Origin: RGIG1828 sp045541875
GTDB taxonomy: Bacteria > Bacillota > Clostridia > UMGS1810
Assembly: GCA_045541875.1 (NCBI GenBank)
Contig: JAZQJX010000056.1
Coordinates: forward strand, 1-18,550
Length of the DNA: 18,550 nt
Reading direction: 5' to 3'
Made by a program: the position numbers and the translations under genes. Of the stretch, positions 1 through 7,424 are shown piece by piece. How positions within the stretch are numbered: the first letter of the stretch is position 1; each line of letters starts with the position of its first letter. The notes under the pieces were generated by a model. That model saw only the letters and a list, made by a program, of their open reading frames with translations, was not told where the DNA came from and made no database searches.

Positions 1-177
1 TATCGTCAGACTGCAATTGTGTTTTTTCTTATGGGTATTACATTTTTGCTTATTGGCTTTGCAATACTTTTTGATGCTGGCTGGATAACTTACATTGCGG
101 GAGTGGTTATCATAATCATACTTATTTATGCCATTACTTCCAGTATCGCAATTGAAAAAAGCAAGAAGCAGAGATAA
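1..177 (+). CDS. Small membrane protein, 5' end missing (hypothetical)
   Basis: An open frame enters at base 1 and stops at TAA 175-177, giving 58 residues with no start in the window. The visible part holds two hydrophobic segments (about residues 6-26 and 28-48) separated by a short DAGW turn, and ends in a basic tail rich in Lys, Arg and Ser. This is the look of a small two-helix integral membrane protein with a cytoplasmic positive tail. I do not recognise the family; it somewhat resembles short DUF-type Clostridia membrane proteins but cannot be assigned. It lies 65 bases upstream of a second tiny membrane protein on the same strand, probably in one transcript ending at the terminator near 435-470. 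Confidence 0.55.
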   Translation, partial: YRQTAIVFFLMGITFLLIGFAILFDAGWITYIAGVVIIIILIYAITSSIAIEKSKKQR

Positions 178-242
178 CATGCCGTCCAATTCCAATAGGT
201 CGAACAGTTAGGAAAATAAGAATTTGACGAAGAGGTAATTTT

Positions 243-401
243 ATGAAAAAGGTTCTTCAAGTAATTTGCTGTGCAGTAGGTAGTGGAATGATTGGTTTCT
301 TTGCTAATCAGTTGGATACGGTTGTTGGTAGTGTGTGTTTCACACTTGGCATCGTTCTGCTTGTTGCTTCAATCAGTATAATGAGCAAAAAGGATAATTG
401 A
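243..401 (+). CDS. Tiny two-helix membrane protein (hypothetical, 52 aa)
   Basis: ATG at 243 is preceded by AGAGG at 231-235 with 7 bases of spacing; the frame stops at TGA 399-401. The product starts MKKVLQVICCAVGSG and has two hydrophobic stretches, roughly residues 4-20 and 27-46, ending in a short charged tail (SKKDN). No catalytic motif is visible and I do not recognise a family. The clear ribosome binding site, the terminator 34 bases downstream and the same-strand membrane protein before it support a real gene. It could be a membrane-inserted regulator or a small toxin-like peptide, but nothing in the sequence decides this. Confidence 0.55.
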   Translation: MKKVLQVICCAVGSGMIGFFANQLDTVVGSVCFTLGIVLLVASISIMSKKDN

Positions 402-434
402 CCAATTCCAATTTGTTGAACTAAATATCTGCAC

Positions 435-470
435 AGGAGCAAGGTTGAAATATGCCTTGCTCCTTTTCAT
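435..470 (+). terminator. Rho-independent terminator after the small membrane genes
   Basis: AGGAGCAAGG (435-444) and CCTTGCTCCT (455-464) form a perfect 10-bp stem with a 10-base loop, followed by TTT and a T-rich run (TTTTCATTT from 464). It lies 34 bases past the stop at 401 and would end the plus-strand transcript. Confidence 0.8.
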
Positions 471-541
471 TTGGTATTCACGAAAATGAATAAAAAGGTC
501 ATTTATGCATATCACTACTTATCTAATACAGAGACATGATT

Positions 542-573
542 AAAGGCTCCCGCAAATTTGCGAGAGCCTTTTT
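542..573. terminator. Probable bidirectional terminator between convergent units
   Basis: AAAGGCTC (542-549) pairs with GAGCCTTT (564-571). Inside it, after one C/A mismatch, sits the perfect palindrome CGCAAATTTGCG (551-562). TTTTT follows on the plus strand and TTTAAT on the minus strand. It lies 26 bases past the minus-strand stop at 599 and most likely ends the deacetylase/isomerase-like operon. Confidence 0.75.
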
Positions 574-598
574 ATGATATGTGTCAGTATTTTTAATC

Positions 599-1546
599 TT
601 AGTTACATTCTGCAACGAGAGGACCTTCCAGGTCGGAAATGTAGAAGAGTTTTCCGGGGAGTGTGGGAATGAAACTTGATGTTACCCACATTGAAGGACC
701 ATATCTTAAGGTCATCCAGAAACTCATACCCTGCCACTGCATACCACGGTTGAATGCTCCGTCACATCCGCCGATGATGAAATCAGCCTGAAGGAAGAGT
801 CCGGGTCCGATTGTGTTTGCTCTGCAGGGAACGAGAGTTGTTCTTGATTTGAAACTTGTGATTGCATTCTGTTCAATTGTGAGAGGATGGAGTTTTGCAC
901 CGATGCGGTGTGTTTCCTTCTTCCAGTCTTCAACGCTTGCAAAATCTGCTGCAAACTGAGGCTCCCAGAAAGCAATGTGGCACATTCTTCCTATACCGAA
1001 GATAAGTCCGAGTTTTGCACCCTCTGCTTTGAGGTCTGCAATTTTCTTTGCATATGTGGGGAGGTTTTCTTTTGTAGCAAAGTTTCTCTGATTTTCGGGA
1101 ACTGTGAGTTCGCCAAGGGGATTAAAGAGAGCCTGTTTCATAGCATTCTGGAATGCTGCAGGATCATCTGCTGCCAAAGTGTTACCTTCTGCATCTGCCC
1201 ATTCATCCATATTGAATGTGTATACGTGGTCGCATTTGATGTTCCATGCTTTGAGGAAATATACTGCCCATTTGTACATTCCCATAGGACCTACGGGCAA
1301 AATGAGAGCGAGTTTTTCGCCTCTGTCTTTTGCTGCTTTAATCTGCATTGCAATTTCGTGGCCCATGTATGTGTCAAATTCATAGAGATTTTCACATCTT
1401 ACGGGTGTGAAATCTTTGTGCCAGAAATCCTGTCTGTCTTCAACTTTGTTTGCGGGATCACAGCATTTGTCAATTTTTGCCATATCCCAGCCTGCGGGAT
1501 AAAAGCCCTCTAAAAGTGAGCCTTTAACGGTATCCATAAAATCCAT
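599..1546 (-). CDS. NagB/SugarP-isomerase-family protein (glucosamine-6-phosphate deaminase homologue, altered active site)
   Basis: I place the start at ATG 1546, because AGGAGG (1555-1560) lies 8 bases upstream; an upstream in-frame ATG at 1582 has no such site. The 315-aa product follows the NagB fold: a phosphate-loop-like LILPVGPMGMYKW near residue 81, FNMDEW near 111 (Asp/Glu matching the NagB FNMDE motif, whose Asp is the proton acceptor), GIGRMCHIAFWEP near 185-197, and a C-terminal VP...AxTxGPGLFLQADFIIGG segment. Family knowledge: NagB enzymes convert glucosamine-6-phosphate to fructose-6-phosphate and ammonia. The His and Glu of the usual GxxNDGHIAFNEP motif are kept, but the catalytic Asp position is Met here. 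Deaminase activity is therefore uncertain; a different amino-sugar substrate is possible. It lies 44 bases downstream of a PIG-L deacetylase in the same operon, and the two are fused in some Bacteroidetes proteins, which supports a shared amino-sugar pathway. Confidence 0.8.
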   Translation of the reverse strand: MDFMDTVKGSLLEGFYPAGWDMAKIDKCCDPANKVEDRQDFWHKDFTPVRCENLYEFDTYMGHEIAMQIKAAKDRGEKLALILPVGPMGMYKWAVYFLKAWNIKCDHVYTFNMDEWADAEGNTLAADDPAAFQNAMKQALFNPLGELTVPENQRNFATKENLPTYAKKIADLKAEGAKLGLIFGIGRMCHIAFWEPQFAADFASVEDWKKETHRIGAKLHPLTIEQNAITSFKSRTTLVPCRANTIGPGLFLQADFIIGGCDGAFNRGMQWQGMSFWMTLRYGPSMWVTSSFIPTLPGKLFYISDLEGPLVAECN

Positions 1547-1590
1547 TGTTTTTTCCTCCTTATATTTTGTGCAGAATTTCATCTGCTAAA

Positions 1591-2295
1591 TTACGGTAAT
1601 AATCTCATTGGCTGAATTTTGGGATATACAAGACACTGAGTGAAGCCTTCAGCATATTGACAGTTTGACTGAAGTCCTCTGTATTTTGCACAGGTCTTTA
1701 CAAAATCAGCAAAGTCTATGTGGTCGTGGTCTCTCATCCATTTAAGTTGACTTTCATGGCACTCAAGCATTTCAAGTTTGAGGTCAATTTCATCTGTGAT
1801 GTCAACATAATCTGTGGGAATGAAACCAAGACCTGCAAGGTTATCCATATAGTAGATGGGAGTAACCTTTGAAACTGCATCAACACCTGTTTTGTAGTGT
1901 GGAACACTTGCCGCAAAAGATGCGTCAAAAACAAGTCTCGACACTGCAACGTGGTCAGGCATATAGTCATTGGGAGCATGAGTGATGATGAAGTCAGGAT
2001 TACATTCTCTGATGATGTCCACAACCTTGTCTCTCTGCTCTTTGCTTCCTTCATATACCATTACGTCACCGATGTCACAGGTAACAACTTTGATACCTGC
2101 AAGAGAGCCTGCTTTTCTTGCTTCGTCGCGTCTTATGACGCGAAGCTCATCAGGCTGAATTATTGCATGGCCAAGATCCCCGTTTGCAACGTGGCATACT
2201 GTTACGTTGTCGCCTCTTTTTACGCATTTTGCCAAGGTTCCGGCACAGTTGATTTCCATGTCGTCGGGATGACAGCCGATTGCAAGAACATTCAT
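1591..2295 (-). CDS. PIG-L/LmbE-family zinc-dependent deacetylase
   Basis: The 234-aa product opens MNVLAIGCHPDDMEINCAG, the AxxHPDDxE motif of the PIG-L (LmbE-like) family. His9 and Asp12 should bind zinc, Asp11 act as base, and His115 in THAPNDYMPDH be the third ligand. The family removes N-acetyl groups from GlcNAc-type sugars or conjugates. There is no signal peptide, so it should act in the cytoplasm. ATG 2295 is preceded by GAAAGGGG about 8 bases upstream. It is the first gene of a two-gene operon with the NagB-like protein, so a deacetylate-then-isomerise/deaminate sequence on a GlcNAc-derived compound is likely but inferred. The divergent AraC gene is the probable regulator. Substrate unknown. 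Confidence 0.88.
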   Translation of the reverse strand: MNVLAIGCHPDDMEINCAGTLAKCVKRGDNVTVCHVANGDLGHAIIQPDELRVIRRDEARKAGSLAGIKVVTCDIGDVMVYEGSKEQRDKVVDIIRECNPDFIITHAPNDYMPDHVAVSRLVFDASFAASVPHYKTGVDAVSKVTPIYYMDNLAGLGFIPTDYVDITDEIDLKLEMLECHESQLKWMRDHDHIDFADFVKTCAKYRGLQSNCQYAEGFTQCLVYPKIQPMRLLP

Positions 2296-2315
2296 TACAA
2301 CAAACCCCTTTCGTA

Positions 2316-2344
2316 TTGACTTTATGTTAATTATATGGTATCAT
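2316..2344 (+). promoter_or_regulatory. Divergent promoter region between deacetylase operon and AraC gene
   Basis: On the plus strand TTGACT (2316-2321), 17 bases, then TATCAT (2339-2344) fits a sigma-A promoter for the AraC gene starting at 2413. A TATAAT on the minus strand (2330-2335) lies inside it and could serve the deacetylase operon, though I see no good -35 for it. Overlapping back-to-back promoters would let one regulator control both. A partial dyad (ACTTTA about 2375, TAAAGT about 2400) could be an operator; this is weak. Confidence 0.4.
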
Positions 2345-2412
2345 TACAATCAAAGTTTTTCAATACAAAAATATACTTTATATTTACACTTTTGTAAAGT
2401 GAGGTCGGGCGT

Positions 2413-3282
2413 GTGAATACTTCCTACAAAAAACAAAAAATTGAAAGCGTCATAAATGTCAGCGAGATTGTTACCATTCACTATTTTGAATTTGACAGAA
2501 ATTTTAAATCCCACGGCGAAAAGCACGATTTCTGGGAAATTGTGTATGTGGACAAGGGTGAGGCAATAATAAAGACAAAATCAAGAGAATTTACCTTAAA
2601 GCAAGGTGAGGCGGTCTTTCATAAACCCAACGAATTTCACGCAGTCTCTGCGAACGGTCTTGTTGCTCCCAATGTTTTTATTATCACATTTGTCTGCAAA
2701 TCAAAGTCAATGGATTTTTTTAAGGGTAAGCATCTCAGAGTCCCCACCCCGCTGAGGTCATGTATATCTGAAATTATTTCAGAATCCGAGGCTACATATC
2801 ACCTTGAAAGAAACAATCCCCACCTCACAGAACTCATTGAAAAGCAAAATCCTCCTCAGGGAAGCAAGCAACTTATTAAGGTTAATCTTGAAATGCTCCT
2901 TATTAAACTTTTGAGGTTCGATATTAATATTAAATCAACAGTTATCCCCATAATGCCTGCCGACAGACTTACCGAAGATATTACACAACTTCTCGGAAGT
3001 AACATATACGGAAAAATTTCCGTGTCGGACATATGCAGAAAACTGAATTTTTCAAGGACTTACATATCTGCAAGATTCAAACAAACTCTGGGGATGACAA
3101 TCAATGAATATATGACAAAACTCAAAATTGAAGAGGCAAAAACTCTTATAAGGGAAGAAAAACACAGCATTTCACAAATATCGGAAATGCTGTGCTATGA
3201 TAATCCTCACTATTTTTCAAGAGTATTCAAAAAGGTTACAAATATGTCACCGAGGGAATATAAGGAATCGGTGAAGATTTAA
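2413..3282 (+). CDS. AraC-family transcriptional regulator
   Basis: The GTG start at 2413 follows GAGGT (2401-2405) at 7-base spacing. The 289-aa product has an N-terminal cupin-like sensing domain (residues about 20-95, with HDFWEIVYVDKGEA and a KQGEAVFHKPNEFHAV strand pair typical of AraC sugar-responsive members). A C-terminal double helix-turn-helix follows: ISVSDICRKLNFSRTYISARFK around 202-223 and ISQISEMLCYDNPHYFSRVFKK around 253-274, then SPREY. Length and order match the family. It is divergent from the PIG-L/NagB-like operon 117 bases away, so it probably activates that operon in response to an amino sugar or its derivative; the ligand is unknown. Confidence 0.92.
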   Translation: MNTSYKKQKIESVINVSEIVTIHYFEFDRNFKSHGEKHDFWEIVYVDKGEAIIKTKSREFTLKQGEAVFHKPNEFHAVSANGLVAPNVFIITFVCKSKSMDFFKGKHLRVPTPLRSCISEIISESEATYHLERNNPHLTELIEKQNPPQGSKQLIKVNLEMLLIKLLRFDINIKSTVIPIMPADRLTEDITQLLGSNIYGKISVSDICRKLNFSRTYISARFKQTLGMTINEYMTKLKIEEAKTLIREEKHSISQISEMLCYDNPHYFSRVFKKVTNMSPREYKESVKI

Positions 3283-3287
3283 TTTCA

Positions 3288-3330
3288 AACCCCTCTCCGA
3301 ATTGAAATTCAGCAATTCAGAGGGGGTTAT
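3288..3330. terminator. Bidirectional terminator between AraC gene and SLH gene
   Basis: AACCCCTCT (3288-3296) pairs with AGAGGGGGTT (3319-3328), and an inner GAATTG/CAATTC stem (3299-3304, 3313-3318) extends it. It sits 5 bases past the AraC stop and 14 bases from the convergent SLH gene's stop, followed by T-rich sequence. A short tandem TTATTTGTG repeat (3327-3344) follows on the plus strand. Confidence 0.75.
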
Positions 3331-3344
3331 TTGTGTTATTTGTG

Positions 3345-4226
3345 TTATTTTCTCATTTCAACTATTGCTTTTATAAAATTTGTATTGTCACTTGACATTA
3401 AATATGATCCGCAGGACCATGTGTAGTTTTTGAAATATCTCGGATATTCATCTTCGTAGAGATCAAAACACATCTTACCAACTTGTTTTATTCTTGCTGA
3501 AACCTCATCGGTGGATTTACCGAATGCATACATCGTGCATTTGTCTTCGCCCTTTTCAATCATTTCAAGAAGATATTTTTTTGCCACTTCATCAGAGAAA
3601 ATGTCACGTTCTCCTATCCATTTTTCAATATCAAATTCATGTACACTTTTGAGAATGGTACACATTTCAGCACGTGTCAGAAAACCTTTTGGTTTCACAT
3701 ACATTTTTTCGTTTTCTTCATATCCGCTCACAAGTCCAAATGTGTATAATGATGGGATAACACTGCTGTATATATTAACAAGAGCACCGTTTGTGAGAAC
3801 AAGATCCTCAAAGGGTGTTTCTGAATTTCTTACGGCTGCATCGATGGATTTAAAATCAAATCCGTTATATATCATATAGAAGACCTGTTCCCTTTCAATG
3901 GGTTCATTCATATAAAGGTCTGTGTATACCATCTGTTTTTCCTTGGCAACTTTAAATGCGCCTTCATACCATTCTCCGGTAGTTTCGGGAATTTCGAGTC
4001 CTGCCGCCCTTGCCACAACAGAAATTGCCTGGGCTTTGGTGAGAGTGTCATTGGGTTTGAATGTGCCGTCTTCAAAGCCGTTTACCCATCCTTTTTCCTT
4101 TGCATATTGAACACTTTCATAGTACCAGTCGGACTCTTTGCAATCACTGAACTCTGCAGCCATTGCAGAAATTGTAATTAGTGATATACATAAAATCACA
4201 AGCATTAAGACAAATATTTTCCTCAT
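3345..4226 (-). CDS. Exported SLH-domain protein with a unique C-terminal domain
   Basis: A signal peptide (MRKIFVLMLVILCISLITISAMA, cleavage near residue 23) is followed by a clear SLH repeat at about 25-76 (FSD...WYYESVQYAKEKGWVNGFEDGTFKPNDTLTKAQAISV), a degenerate second repeat at about 80-125, and a third at about 150-195 ending LTRAEMCTILKSV. Three SLH repeats are the usual number for binding pyruvylated secondary cell-wall polymer, so the protein should be held on the cell surface. Residues 200-293 form a small domain I do not recognise, with scattered Cys and aromatic residues. AGAGGAG lies about 8 bases before ATG 4226. It lies 47 bases after the SGNH gene and appears to be the last gene of the catabolic operon. 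The csaB gene elsewhere in this window would provide the SLH ligand. Confidence 0.85.
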   Translation of the reverse strand: MRKIFVLMLVILCISLITISAMAAEFSDCKESDWYYESVQYAKEKGWVNGFEDGTFKPNDTLTKAQAISVVARAAGLEIPETTGEWYEGAFKVAKEKQMVYTDLYMNEPIEREQVFYMIYNGFDFKSIDAAVRNSETPFEDLVLTNGALVNIYSSVIPSLYTFGLVSGYEENEKMYVKPKGFLTRAEMCTILKSVHEFDIEKWIGERDIFSDEVAKKYLLEMIEKGEDKCTMYAFGKSTDEVSARIKQVGKMCFDLYEDEYPRYFKNYTWSCGSYLMSSDNTNFIKAIVEMRK

Positions 4227-4273
4227 TTTTGTTTCTCCTCTTTATTGTTCCGGCATTTCACTATCAGATAAAC

Positions 4274-4942
4274 TCAATTATTAATTTCATAGGGGTATAT
4301 GCTATTCAGTTTTCCCAAAAAATATTTCCCGAGAACTTCTGCACCTTTTTCCGTCAGATGTATCTGATCCTGAACGAGTGCGTTATCTTTGCATGTGCGA
4401 TAATATCCAAGACCTGCCTCACTTGCACCATTCCAGAATTGTATGCCATGCATTCTGCAAATTGTGGAGATTGCATCTTCCCAGTCCAACCATTTTTTTG
4501 TGGTTCTTCCGGTGGGCAAAAATTTTACTGATTCGTTGTCGTACTTGTATCTGCTTCTTGATGCAGTCAAAATCGCAACAGTTGCATTTGTGTTTAAAAG
4601 AAGATACTCTATTATCTGATTGAGATTTCCGCAAAATGTCTCATCACACAAATCCGTCACATTGCCAAGTTCACCCAGAAAATCATTTGGTATAATTTCT
4701 ACTGTTATTAAATCAGCTTCTGCTTTTCCGTCATCAAGACGCATACATCTTGTTTTAATGTTGTCATCTCCGTGGAAACGAGGAATAATACCGCTTCCGC
4801 CTTTGCCGAAATTATGCATTTCAAGACCTGCATATTCAGCCAGGTACCTGGTATAACTTGGGCGGGGAGTACCGTCAGACAACGTAATATCTGTCATTGA
4901 AGTTCCATAACAATACCATTTTTTCTCTTGCCATTGATTCAT
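4274..4942 (-). CDS. SGNH/GDSL-type hydrolase, cytoplasmic
   Basis: The product shows the four SGNH blocks: YGTSMTD with the nucleophile Ser15, NFGKGGSG with Gly46, VEIIPNDF with Asn86, and DQIHLTEKGAE with Asp192 and His195. These are the catalytic and oxyanion residues of the family, which hydrolyses esters such as acetyl groups on sugars. There is no signal peptide. I prefer ATG 4942, since AGAAAGGA lies 8 bases before it; ATG 4951 is also possible (AGGA at 10 bases). At about 222 aa it is a normal single-domain length. Its place between the GH106-like enzyme and the SLH gene suggests it removes acetyl or similar esters from imported oligosaccharides; this is inferred from context. Confidence 0.85.
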   Translation of the reverse strand: MNQWQEKKWYCYGTSMTDITLSDGTPRPSYTRYLAEYAGLEMHNFGKGGSGIIPRFHGDDNIKTRCMRLDDGKAEADLITVEIIPNDFLGELGNVTDLCDETFCGNLNQIIEYLLLNTNATVAILTASRSRYKYDNESVKFLPTGRTTKKWLDWEDAISTICRMHGIQFWNGASEAGLGYYRTCKDNALVQDQIHLTEKGAEVLGKYFLGKLNSIYPYEINN

Positions 4943-5032
4943 CTTATTCATCCTTTCTTATTCCTGTTGCCGTAAGGTAGTGTTTCTCCTTTTGTTATTT
5001 AAAAATAAGTTTTTTGGATGCAACTGCTTATA

Positions 5033-7405
5033 TTATTTTCCCATCATCTTCACAAGTTTTGCTCCGCCAAATTTTATGGCAGGGGCATTTTTTTCATATT
5101 CTATGCACTTTTCGTGATATGCATCATAAATAACGGTGGGTTCTGATTTAAGAAATTCTTCTTTGGACACAATCTCATTTGCAGGGGTACTTGCAACAGT
5201 AATTTCAATAACGCCCTGTTTTTGAAGCATTTCTCCCGGTATTACTGCCTCCATAGGTGAGATCCCCACAGTCGCAACACAGTTTCCGTCAACATATATG
5301 CAGGCACTTGAAGATGTGTCTATAAGTTTTATTTTGTATCTTTCACCGCATTTGGGCTTTTGGGGTAACACATAATTGGCTCTATAGGTTATCTCTCCTG
5401 AAAATTCCTTCGTGATTTTGGTATCACAAGGAACTTCGACCATTGAAATTCCGCTTTTTGAAACATTTAATCTTTTTATTTTTGAAACTTCAAAATCTGA
5501 CACAGATGCAGTATATTCTTCTTTATAAGATACGGTTTCAAGTTCGTTTTTGGTGGAATATATGACCTGAATATCTCCGCATTCTATTTTTATTCTTTCA
5601 GAATCCACATTTAAAACTTCACCGCTTGAAAGGTTCAGGCGATAAAGATTATCACCATGCATATCAACAGATGCTTCAACTTCGGTTTCACTTTCATTGA
5701 AAAGAAAATAAAGAGTTCCTGATGAAAGTTCTCTTTTCATTGTTCTGATTTTTGAATCTGTCCTTGCCTTTTGTGGCTTTGTTACAAGAGGGGCTATTTT
5801 TTCTTTAATTTCATCAGGCATAAAAAGGCAGTCAGGAACAATGATGTTTTTATATGTGACATTTCCGATTTTTAAGCCATCACCTGCAATACTTGCATCC
5901 ATTATGGAATAATCATCTATTATGTCAAATTCTATGTTTTGTTTTTCAAGATTCACGCCCTCTGATATGTAACTTTCAGATGCCTTTTTGGAAATCTCTC
6001 CGTTTGCCCAAAAGTCTGCACAGGGTATGTACAGAGCGGTATCAACTCTGTGTTCACCGAGTTTCAAAAGATAGGAAAGTCTTTTAAAATAGGTGTTCAG
6101 ATGCTCAAGATTATAAAATCCGGGTTTGTGATAAGAAAACACGGGGCGTTCAACAAGAAGTGACCTTGTTGAATTTCCTGATGCCATAAGCATTATGTTG
6201 AACACATTTATGCCACGGATTGCCTGATAATTAAGGACATAGCGAAATTCATCAGGTGTTACTCCGTCGCCGTATACTGCAAGAGATTCTGTGAGAGAAA
6301 GACTGTTCCCTGACTGATGAGCGGCAGATGATGCAAGTCTTGGAAAAAACGGTGCGCCCTCAGGCACGGGAACTTCATCATTTACAGGCATCTGAATCTG
6401 ATGGCATATGACGTCAACTCCGGGAATGTCAAATTCTCTGAGACCTCTTAAGTGGCTGAAGTAGCACTGCTTTGATGCACCTTCGGGAAGATGGTCAATA
6501 TCAAGATGTCCTGCTAATTTCTTGCCGTGCTTTCTACACCAGTCACCAATATTTTTACAGTAATTTTTCCAAAACAAATCACCTAAGATTCTTCCGTAGT
6601 GAATTCTTGCAAGTTGTTCTTCTTTTTTTGTTGCAAGATTTTCATCGTCTATGCAGTATAAATAATCTTTTATGTCATATCCATATTTACTTTCAAATAT
6701 TTCAAAGAAATTATAAGGAATAAGATTTTTTATGACACTTGGTTCATCTGTAAAAATTGCTGACACATCATCAAAATGATTGCCGAGGTAATTTTTGTAA
6801 CATTCGTATGTGTTATTTATGAATGTATCTATAACTCCTTTATTTGTGCTGTCAACACGGTTGGGACTTTTTACGTTTGATTTTTGAGAGTAGTATTCTT
6901 TTAATGTGATGTCACTTTGGGCAATATATCCTTCAAAGATTCTGTCTTTTTTCAAAAAAGCAGAGAGTGTACCTTTTGAGGGAACATACTCTTCACCCAT
7001 CTTTAAACTTATGTCACGGGTGCAAAGCAGAGTTTCAACACTGTCGGGATTTTGAGAATATGTTTTTCCGCCTGCTCCTCCCGACGGCCATCCCGCCTCG
7101 TCATAGAGCCACAGTTCCATTCCCAGTTTTTTCCCTTTTTTTATTGCATATTTCATACATTCAAAAAATTCATCACTCAGGTATTCGGGAAGCATGCATG
7201 TTTTCATTGTTGTGGGGCGAAAGTTTTCGGGCAACGGAAGAATATATATACCTCCGATACCTGCCTTTTTAAACTCTTCAAGTTGAGAGTCTATTAAAGA
7301 TACATTTACAGGCTCATTCCATATCCAGGTATATATAACATTGTTATCTTTTGAGGGGTTTTTGAATTCCTCCATTAAAAAATCTTTCGCACCTATATTT
7401 TTCAT
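5033..7405 (-). CDS. GH106-like glycoside hydrolase (putative alpha-L-rhamnosidase), cytoplasmic
   Basis: I choose ATG 7405, with GGAGA about 6 bases upstream; a TTG start at 7435 would overlap uxaC by 11 bases. The 790-aa product has a TIM-barrel type N-terminal part: TWIWNEPVN near 26, GIGGIYILPLPENFRP near 49-64, and GMELWLYDEAGWPSGGAGG near 95-113, a pattern characteristic of GH106 and related rhamnosidase-like families. FTDEPS (218-223) and SLTESLAVYG (Glu373) hold conserved acidic residues that could be catalytic. A beta-sandwich-like segment lies at about 640-745. There is no signal peptide, so it probably acts on imported oligosaccharides. Family knowledge suggests cleavage of terminal L-rhamnose; rhamnose linked to a uronic acid would fit the adjacent uxaC, but that is inference. 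The exact GH family is uncertain. Confidence 0.75.
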   Translation of the reverse strand: MKNIGAKDFLMEEFKNPSKDNNVIYTWIWNEPVNVSLIDSQLEEFKKAGIGGIYILPLPENFRPTTMKTCMLPEYLSDEFFECMKYAIKKGKKLGMELWLYDEAGWPSGGAGGKTYSQNPDSVETLLCTRDISLKMGEEYVPSKGTLSAFLKKDRIFEGYIAQSDITLKEYYSQKSNVKSPNRVDSTNKGVIDTFINNTYECYKNYLGNHFDDVSAIFTDEPSVIKNLIPYNFFEIFESKYGYDIKDYLYCIDDENLATKKEEQLARIHYGRILGDLFWKNYCKNIGDWCRKHGKKLAGHLDIDHLPEGASKQCYFSHLRGLREFDIPGVDVICHQIQMPVNDEVPVPEGAPFFPRLASSAAHQSGNSLSLTESLAVYGDGVTPDEFRYVLNYQAIRGINVFNIMLMASGNSTRSLLVERPVFSYHKPGFYNLEHLNTYFKRLSYLLKLGEHRVDTALYIPCADFWANGEISKKASESYISEGVNLEKQNIEFDIIDDYSIMDASIAGDGLKIGNVTYKNIIVPDCLFMPDEIKEKIAPLVTKPQKARTDSKIRTMKRELSSGTLYFLFNESETEVEASVDMHGDNLYRLNLSSGEVLNVDSERIKIECGDIQVIYSTKNELETVSYKEEYTASVSDFEVSKIKRLNVSKSGISMVEVPCDTKITKEFSGEITYRANYVLPQKPKCGERYKIKLIDTSSSACIYVDGNCVATVGISPMEAVIPGEMLQKQGVIEITVASTPANEIVSKEEFLKSEPTVIYDAYHEKCIEYEKNAPAIKFGGAKLVKMMGK

Positions 7406-7424
7406 CTGAATCTCCAATATTTTT

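Noticed and set aside
887..1513. A 208-aa plus-strand open frame opposite the NagB-like gene
   Set aside because: Cys-rich, no ribosome binding site, fully antisense to a well-supported gene; a frame shadow.
1547..1582. Upstream ATG extension of the NagB-like protein
   Set aside because: The added 12 residues include the ribosome binding site AGGAGG of the downstream ATG, so they are most likely not translated.
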